Part shown: one piece after another, positions 24,188 to 27,807 of the stretch
Layout of the letters: every line of letters starts with the position of its first letter
Position numbering within the stretch: position 1 is the stretch's first letter
Source of the DNA: JBKEDG01 sp047973085
GTDB taxonomy: Bacteria; Bacillota_I; Bacilli_A; JBKEDG01
Direction of reading: 5' to 3'
Length of the DNA: 27,807 nt
Assembly: GCA_047973085.1 (NCBI GenBank)
Contig: JBKEBI010000005.1
Span: 1 to 27,807, forward strand
Translations under genes and position numbers: made by a program
The notes under the pieces: generated by a model
The model's database searches: none
The model's input: only the letters and a program-made list of their open reading frames with translations
Told to the model about the DNA's origin: nothing

Positions 24188-24692
24188 GAGTTTAGTTAGA
24201 ATATCTTTATTTAGTGCATTAACAGCAATTTTATCTCAAATATCCATTCCTATAGGGCCAGTTCCAATTTCTTTGGGAACATTTGCAGTATATCTTACAG
24301 CAGTGTTTCTAACGCCAAAAGAAGCTTTTTATTCTCAAGTGGTATATTTAATCTTGGGAATAATTGGAATTCCTGTTTTTAGTGGTTTTGGGTCAGGACT
24401 TTCTCATCTTATGGGATATACAGGCGGTTTTGCGATTAGTTATCCAATTGTTGCTTTTATTTGTAGCCTTAGTGTTAAATATTATAGAGACAATTATAAT
24501 GCGATCATTTTATTTTTAGGGTTTATTTTTGCGACTTTAGTATGCTATTTATTTGGGGTATTGTGGTTTTCAAATGTTACTAAAATTGATATGTTTAGTG
24601 CTTTATATATTGTGGTTTATCCTTTTATTCTTTCAGACTTGATAAAAATTACAATTTCTATTTTTATTGCTAAAAGAATTGAGAGTAATTAA
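24177..24692 (+). CDS. bioY: biotin ECF transporter S component BioY
   Basis: A 171-residue membrane protein with about six hydrophobic segments that binds biotin for uptake, working with the shared ECF energising module (EcfA, EcfA', EcfT) encoded elsewhere. Family motifs: QISIPIGPVPISLGTFAVYLTAVFLTPKEAF in the first third and the Gly-rich GIPVFSGFGSGLSHLMGYTGGFAISYP in the middle. Length is slightly below the usual 180-200. AAGGAG is 7 bases before the ATG, inside the end of birA. Together with birA this points to biotin scavenging; no biotin synthesis genes are in the window. Confidence 0.93.
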   Translation: MNAKSLVRISLFSALTAILSQISIPIGPVPISLGTFAVYLTAVFLTPKEAFYSQVVYLILGIIGIPVFSGFGSGLSHLMGYTGGFAISYPIVAFICSLSVKYYRDNYNAIILFLGFIFATLVCYLFGVLWFSNVTKIDMFSALYIVVYPFILSDLIKITISIFIAKRIESN

Positions 24693-24701
24693 GTATTATA
24701 A

Positions 24702-24731
24702 TTGACTGAATGATAATTAATGTATTATAAT
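24702..24731 (+). promoter_or_regulatory. spoVG promoter
   Basis: TTGACT (24702-24707) and TATAAT (24726-24731) are 18 bases apart, giving a leader of about 15 bases. This is the closest match to the consensus -35 in the window. Confidence 0.75.
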
Positions 24732-24753
24732 AATATTAAATATGGGGGTATTT

Positions 24754-25017
24754 ATGGAGATTACGAGTGTTCGGTTAGTGGAAGTTAACAAAGAAATGTC
24801 AAGATTAAAAGCAATTGCAACGATAGTTTTTGAAGATGTTTTTGTGGTAAGAGATATCAGAGTTATTGAAGGGGATAATGGACTATTTATTGCTATGCCA
24901 TCATTTCAATTACCAAATGGAAATTTTAAAGATATTTGTCATCCAATTAATAATGACTTTCAAGATTATATTTCTAAGTCGATTATAGAAGAATATCAAA
25001 AACAGTATGTAGAGTAA
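24754..25017 (+). CDS. spoVG: SpoVG family nucleic acid-binding regulator
   Basis: An 87-residue protein of the SpoVG family, a small site-specific nucleic-acid-binding regulator that in Staphylococcus and Listeria affects capsule, virulence and resistance genes, and in Bacillus also septation. The family core is complete: MEITSVRLVEVNKEMSRLKAIATIVFEDVFVVRDIRVIEGDNGLFIAMPS, then DICHPINNDFQDYI. I chose ATG 24754, preceded by GGGGG at 5 bases; an in-frame ATG at 24742 lies before that site. In many Bacilli spoVG is next to purR and glmU; here it stands alone with its own promoter and terminator. No sporulation genes are nearby, so its presence does not mean the organism sporulates. Confidence 0.95.
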   Translation: MEITSVRLVEVNKEMSRLKAIATIVFEDVFVVRDIRVIEGDNGLFIAMPSFQLPNGNFKDICHPINNDFQDYISKSIIEEYQKQYVE

Positions 25018-25035
25018 ATTTGTTTACTCTATTTT
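25010..25035 (+). terminator. spoVG terminator overlapping its stop codon
   Basis: TAGAGTAAA (25010-25018) pairs perfectly with TTTACTCTA (25023-25031) around a 4-base loop, followed by TTTT. The spoVG stop (25015-25017) is inside the 5' arm. It lies only 20 bases before the next gene, which then depends on readthrough. Confidence 0.75.
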
Positions 25036-25054
25036 AATGTAGAAAGAGGGTTTT

Positions 25055-25390
25055 ATGAAACAAATTTTTTTAGCAGTAATACTAATTGTAATTTTTTGCT
25101 TTTTTGTACCTTTTGTTCAAGTATATGTAGTAAGGTTTTTAAAAAAGCTTGATGATAGAAAAGAATATATGAATTATAAATTTAAAATTGACAAAAATCA
25201 TGATGAAATAACAATTGAATATTTAGTTTGGCAAGATAAAAAATTGGCTGAAATTAAAAGTAGATATAGCAAAAAAATAGTTTATAATAATATGGAATAT
25301 TCTGTACTTTCGTACACAGAAAATAACCATGTTGAAAATGGCCTTTATTTTAATAAATGCATTAAATTTATTGTAGAAGAACTAAAATAA
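25055..25390 (+). CDS. small membrane-anchored hypothetical protein
   Basis: A 111-residue protein not recognised. An N-terminal hydrophobic helix (IFLAVILIVIFCFFVPFVQVYVV, about residues 4-26) followed by basic residues (RFLKKLDDRK) predicts an uncleaved anchor. The remaining 80 residues are a soluble, lysine-rich, beta-leaning domain (HDEITIEYLVWQDKKLAEIKSRYSKKIVYNNMEYSVLSYTEN). GAGGG precedes the ATG. It follows spoVG after a terminator and has no promoter of its own that I can see, so it is probably made from spoVG readthrough. Directly after it lie two hairpins and then the insertion sequence, so its original downstream context has been displaced by about 1.6 kb. Confidence 0.7.
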   Translation: MKQIFLAVILIVIFCFFVPFVQVYVVRFLKKLDDRKEYMNYKFKIDKNHDEITIEYLVWQDKKLAEIKSRYSKKIVYNNMEYSVLSYTENNHVENGLYFNKCIKFIVEELK

Positions 25391-25407
25391 TACTTTGTTC
25401 CAAAGTA
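25391..25407. repeat. short inverted repeat after the 25055 gene
   Basis: TACTTTG (25391-25397) and CAAAGTA (25401-25407) pair around TTC, starting directly after the stop codon. It has no T-tract on the plus strand, so on its own it is not a good terminator. It stands next to the larger palindrome at 25407-25432. Confidence 0.5.
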
Positions 25408-25408
25408 A

Positions 25409-25432
25409 AAACTACTAAATATTTAGTAGTTT
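25409..25432. repeat. left copy of 24-bp palindromic target duplication
   Basis: A perfect palindrome, AAACTACTAAAT and its reverse complement. The identical 24 bases recur at 27021-27044, exactly abutting the other end of the insertion sequence. Upstream bases (25407-25408, AA) extend the left arm to 14 bases. Confidence 0.9.
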
Positions 25433-25447
25433 CAGGTTGTCGACAAA
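25433..25447 (+). repeat. IS left terminal inverted repeat
   Basis: CAGGTTGTCGACAAA, matching the right end at 13 of 15 positions. It contains the hexamer palindrome GTCGAC present in both ends. Confidence 0.85.
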
Positions 25448-25490
25448 GACAGTGACATTTACCCTATATTGGGAAGTGTCACTGTCTTTT
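25445..25490. terminator. long hairpin inside the IS left end
   Basis: AAAGACAGTGACA (25445-25457) pairs with TGTCACTGTCTTT (25477-25489), and CCC (25462-25464) with GGG (25471-25473). The stem is followed by T on the plus strand and by TTT on the minus strand. It may end transposase transcription and also block transcription entering from the host side, a common IS trait. It overlaps the terminal repeat by three bases. Confidence 0.6.
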
Positions 25491-25550
25491 CGTATATTTA
25501 TATATATATTGGTGATTTTACGTTATTATCACTATATACTACCTATTTTC

Positions 25551-26883
25551 CTATGCTCTTATAGCCATTTTCTTCAGATTCATGCACGCAAATATTAAGA
25601 GTAGTTCATCTTTGACTCTCTTCTTACCTCGTTTTTTTGTATACCTTAATCCATGCAACTCTTTTCCATCTGCAAATACTCTCTCTATTGTTTGACTTCG
25701 TTTCCTGTACAAGTCTTTGCTTCCTATTGTATGTCGAATATCCTCAGCTTGGTCCATGTAATCCTGCCATACATGTCTCGTGTATACCTTTACATCATTT
25801 TCACTCTCTGTACACTTATATTTACTTGGACAACTTTTACAGTCTTTTGCTCTACTTTTGTAAATTCTATAACCTTCTCTATCAGTTGTTGAGTATTTTA
25901 ATATCTTATTTTCTGGACATATCACATCATCATCAAACTCATCATATACAAAATCATACTTCTTGAAAAATCCTCTTTTTGTCATTGGTCTTTTATATGG
26001 AGTAATGGGTACTTGATTATTATCTAGAATCATTTTCATTATTATTGGTATCTTATATCCAGCATCTAGTCCTATATGTACAATATCTTTATAATTACTA
26101 ACCAATCTTCTGTATAAAGGATTAACTATTGTGCTATCATGCTCACTTCCGTTACCTAACTCAAAATCTAATATGTAATTGTTAATATCACATGCTACAT
26201 TTGCATTATAAGTAAATACAACTTTATGATCACCTTTATGGAATATACCACAATCTGGATCTACTGTACTTACTTTAACGTTCTTAGTTTCTGGTTTTTT
26301 CTCTTTTTTTTAGTGGTTTCTTATTATGTTTGGCTCTATCTATATTGATTTCTTTAATCAATTCTTCCTCATAAAATTTTGTTGATTTTTCAATAACTGC
26401 ATTCTCATACTTGTGTGTATTGGCATTTGCCTTTATGTGTGTTCCATCTATAAATATATTTGTTTCATCAATAAAGCCACGCTTGTCAATTTCATGTATT
26501 ATTCTTGCAAATATCTCTTCAAACACATCACTATCTGCATACCTTCTGACATAGTTTTTACTATAAGTTGAGAAGTGCGGAAGTTCTTCAGTTAGGGAAT
26601 AACCAATATACCATCTATATGCATTGTTAGTTTCAATTTCTTTAATTGTTTGTCGCATACTTCTTATTCCAAATGTAAATTGAATTATATTTAATTTGAA
26701 TAGTACAACAGGATCAATACTCTCTCTACCTTCATTTGAATACAATGGACGAACTAAATCATAGATAAAGTCCAAGTCTATTGCTTTATCCAACTTTCTT
26801 ACTAAATGATTTTTTGGTACCAAATCATTCATTGAAAACATCTGAATTTGATCTTTATCAAGTTTACTTTTAATACCCATCAT
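25551..26883 (-). pseudogene. IS1182-family transposase, frame split at an A8 tract
   Basis: The N-terminal part (26883 down to the stop at 26286-26284) has the DUF772-type domain (SIDPVVLFKLNIIQFTFGIRSMRQTIKEIETN, then HFSTYSKNYVRRY) and the first catalytic Asp in NIFIDGTHIKANANTHKY. The second part, open from about 26303 to the TAG at 25553-25551, has the second Asp in HIGLDAGYKIP, a Cys-rich insert and the final Glu in QTIERVFADGKELHG. Joined, they give about 443 residues, normal for the family. The frames meet at eight A (minus strand of 26304-26311): seven A would read PLKKEKKPETKNVKVSTVDPDCG without a break. So this is either a 1-base insertion or a gene needing slippage. The start is ATG 26883, 8 bases after AGAGG. 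No in-frame restart with a ribosome binding site is seen for the second part. Confidence 0.85.
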
Positions 26884-27005
26884 AGGAACCACCTCTTATT
26901 TATATTATACCAAGTAGACGTAGATATTTTAAGTGGATAACTAACAAAAAACGCCAATATTTCAACTTATTGAAAACTCAAACATTAAAAAAGACCATCA
27001 ACTAG

Positions 27006-27020
27006 TTTGTCGACAGTCTG
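27006..27020 (-). repeat. IS right terminal inverted repeat
   Basis: Read inward on the minus strand it is CAGACTGTCGACAAA, the partner of 25433-25447. It abuts the right copy of the 24-bp palindrome. Confidence 0.85.
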
Positions 27021-27044
27021 AAACTACTAAATATTTAGTAGTTT
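27021..27044. repeat. right copy of 24-bp palindromic target duplication
   Basis: Identical to 25409-25432. Here the palindrome is followed by two further T (27045-27046), so its right arm reads ATTTAGTAGTTTTT (27033-27046), giving a terminator-like hairpin with a T-tract. In the empty site this would have been the terminator of the 25055 gene. Confidence 0.9.
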
Positions 27045-27054
27045 TTATGTTATA

Positions 27055-27093
27055 TGTTACCCCTGGTTTAAATTTAATAGGAAGGGAGTAACA
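27055..27093. repeat. imperfect inverted repeat between the IS and the resolvase
   Basis: TGTTACCCCT (27055-27064) pairs with AGGGAGTAACA (27083-27093) with one bulge, around an AT-rich loop. There is no T-tract on either side. It could be a remnant end of another element or a protein-binding site; nothing else is recognised between 27047 and 27125. Confidence 0.4.
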
Positions 27094-27125
27094 CGCGAAG
27101 TAAAACATCAATTAAAGTTTTTACA

Positions 27126-27140
27126 TACATAATACTTATG
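27126..27140 (-). terminator. possible weak terminator of the resolvase gene
   Basis: On the minus strand ACATAA-gta-TTATGT forms a 6-bp stem starting 3 bases after the resolvase stop, followed some bases later by an A-rich rather than a T-rich run. The signal is weak. Confidence 0.25.
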
Positions 27141-27142
27141 TT

Positions 27143-27742
27143 TTAATCACTTTGTGCATATACCCATTTCTTAAATGTTGTGTGACTAACACCAAGCCTT
27201 CTTGATGCTTCACGTTGGCTGATTTGATCATTTTTCCATAATAGGTATGTACTTTCAAATTGTTTTGGAGTTTCTTTTGGAGGTCTTCCAAATTTTATTC
27301 CTTTCTTTTGAGCTTCTTTAATTCCCTCCATTTGTCTATGATGAGTATTTTCCTTTTCAACTTGTGCTACATATGATAAGATTTGTAAAATAACATCTGA
27401 TAAAAATTTCCCCGTAATACCATTAACATTTTCTCTTGTGTCTAAAAGAGGAAAGTCGATCACAACAATATCTACTTCTTTTTCTTTAACTAAAAAATTC
27501 CACTGTTCAATAATTTCATCATAGTTTCGTCCTAGTCTGTCAATTGATTTTATAAATAAGACATCATCCTTTTTAAGTTTTTTTATCAATTTTAGATATT
27601 GCGGTCGTTCAAATGTTACACCTGATATTTTATCAATGAATATTTTCTTCTTATCGATTGATACATTTTGCATTGCTGATAGTTGTCTATCAATTTTTTG
27701 ATGTTTTGTAGATACTCTAATATAACCATATTTTTCACTCAC
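27143..27742 (-). CDS. serine recombinase, resolvase/invertase family (Tn552 Bin-like)
   Basis: A 199-residue small serine recombinase. The catalytic domain begins YGYIRVSTKHQKIDRQL with the nucleophile Ser11. The arginine motif DVLFIKSIDRLGRNYDEI follows, then the dimer helix EKENTHHRQMEGIKEAQKKGIKFGRPP and a C-terminal helix-turn-helix (QISQREASRRLGVSHTTFKKWV). Proteins of this type resolve transposon cointegrates, stabilise plasmids or invert DNA. The start is GTG at 27742, 9 bases after GGAGG; no ATG fits. No transposase partner is visible in the window. A small palindrome lies upstream at 27784-27801, where a res site would be expected. The window ends 65 bases beyond the start, so its element cannot be identified. 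Confidence 0.92.
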   Translation of the reverse strand: MSEKYGYIRVSTKHQKIDRQLSAMQNVSIDKKKIFIDKISGVTFERPQYLKLIKKLKKDDVLFIKSIDRLGRNYDEIIEQWNFLVKEKEVDIVVIDFPLLDTRENVNGITGKFLSDVILQILSYVAQVEKENTHHRQMEGIKEAQKKGIKFGRPPKETPKQFESTYLLWKNDQISQREASRRLGVSHTTFKKWVYAQSD

Positions 27743-27783
27743 ATTAAATTACCTCCTACTTAAGATTGTAAACCAATGGAGTA

Positions 27784-27801
27784 ATAATATTCAAGTATTA
27801 T
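27784..27801. promoter_or_regulatory. palindrome upstream of the resolvase, possible res subsite
   Basis: ATAATA (27784-27789) and TATTAT (27796-27801) flank six bases. Resolvase-binding subsites are imperfect inverted repeats of longer span upstream of the gene, so this may be the core of one; only one is visible before the window ends. Confidence 0.3.
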
Positions 27802-27807
27802 GTCGTT

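Larger units (their letters stand above)
25433..27020 (-). mobile_element. IS1182-type insertion sequence, 1588 bp, complete ends
   Basis: Terminal inverted repeats CAGGTTGTCGACAAA (25433-25447) and, read from the other end, CAGACTGTCGACAAA (27020-27006) match at 13 of 15 bases. A single transposase gene on the minus strand fills most of the element. Direct copies of a 24-bp palindrome flank it precisely. The transposase has the layout of the IS1182 family of DDE transposases (DUF772 N-terminal domain, DDE domain, Cys-containing insert). Removing the element and one repeat copy restores a 28-bp palindrome followed by TTTTT, a likely terminator of the 25055 gene. The identity of the flanking repeats suggests recent insertion. 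The transposase frame is broken at 26304-26311, so present activity is uncertain. Confidence 0.88.

Noticed and set aside
25637..25966. Plus-strand frames of 109 and 79 residues inside the insertion sequence
   Set aside because: Antisense to the conserved C-terminal half of the transposase; His/Leu/Cys-rich and without plausible start signals.
25409..27044. CRISPR-like or miniature-element repeats
   Set aside because: Only two copies of the palindrome exist and they coincide exactly with the IS ends, which target duplication explains.

Overview
The window is a stretch of low-GC, AT-rich chromosome from the Bacilli side of the Firmicutes. Ribosome binding sites are strong AGGAGG types, intergenic gaps are short, and the gene order recD2 - AI-2E-family membrane protein - alaS - ireB - ruvX - DUF1292 - mltG - trmR - U32 - U32 is the one known from Bacillus (yrrC to yrrO). 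The very AT-rich codon use and the mix of genes (guaB under a guanine riboswitch, birA-bioY, spoVG) would fit a small-genome, host-associated coccus such as Gemella. The genus is a guess; the class is not.

Layout. Positions 1-987 hold the 3' part of a very acidic protein gene broken by an in-frame TAA. 1028-4878 is a tight co-directional group: mtaB (tRNA ms2t6A), tag (DNA repair glycosylase), cinA and a ZIP metal transporter. 4914-6517 is guaB with its own promoter, a guanine-type purine aptamer and an intrinsic terminator, and the antiterminator pairing can be traced base by base. 6524-6749 has no gene but carries a promoter-like sequence, several hairpins with pyrimidine-rich single-stranded stretches and a strong terminator, so it is a candidate small RNA. 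6756-7419 is a TetR-family regulator on the minus strand. 7562-10574 holds a helical DUF3196-like protein, an M29 aminopeptidase, a small tail-anchored protein and a DUF554 membrane protein. 10592-17882 is a long operon of scpA, scpB, recD2, an AI-2E-family membrane protein and alaS. 17888-23196 is a second long operon: ireB, ruvX, DUF1292, mltG, then trmR with two U32 proteins that together should make 5-methoxyuridine at the tRNA wobble position, and a LUD-domain protein ending at a strong terminator. 23225-24692 is birA-bioY (biotin ligation/regulation and biotin uptake). 24702-25390 is spoVG and a small membrane-anchored protein.

Mobile end. 25433-27020 is a complete 1588-bp insertion sequence of the IS1182 type with matching 15-bp ends. 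It sits exactly between two copies of a 24-bp perfect palindrome. The reconstructed empty site is a 28-bp palindrome that looks like the intrinsic terminator of the upstream gene, so the element appears to have inserted into a terminator hairpin and duplicated it symmetrically. Its transposase reading frame is split at an A8 tract: either a frameshift mutation or a slippage-controlled gene. Beyond it, a serine resolvase on the minus strand (27143-27742) and a small palindrome at the window edge suggest that more mobile DNA follows.

I saw no CRISPR array, rRNA, tRNA, prophage, or defence or toxin-antitoxin system. The most unusual items are the palindrome-targeted IS insertion with its split transposase, and the candidate small RNA downstream of guaB.
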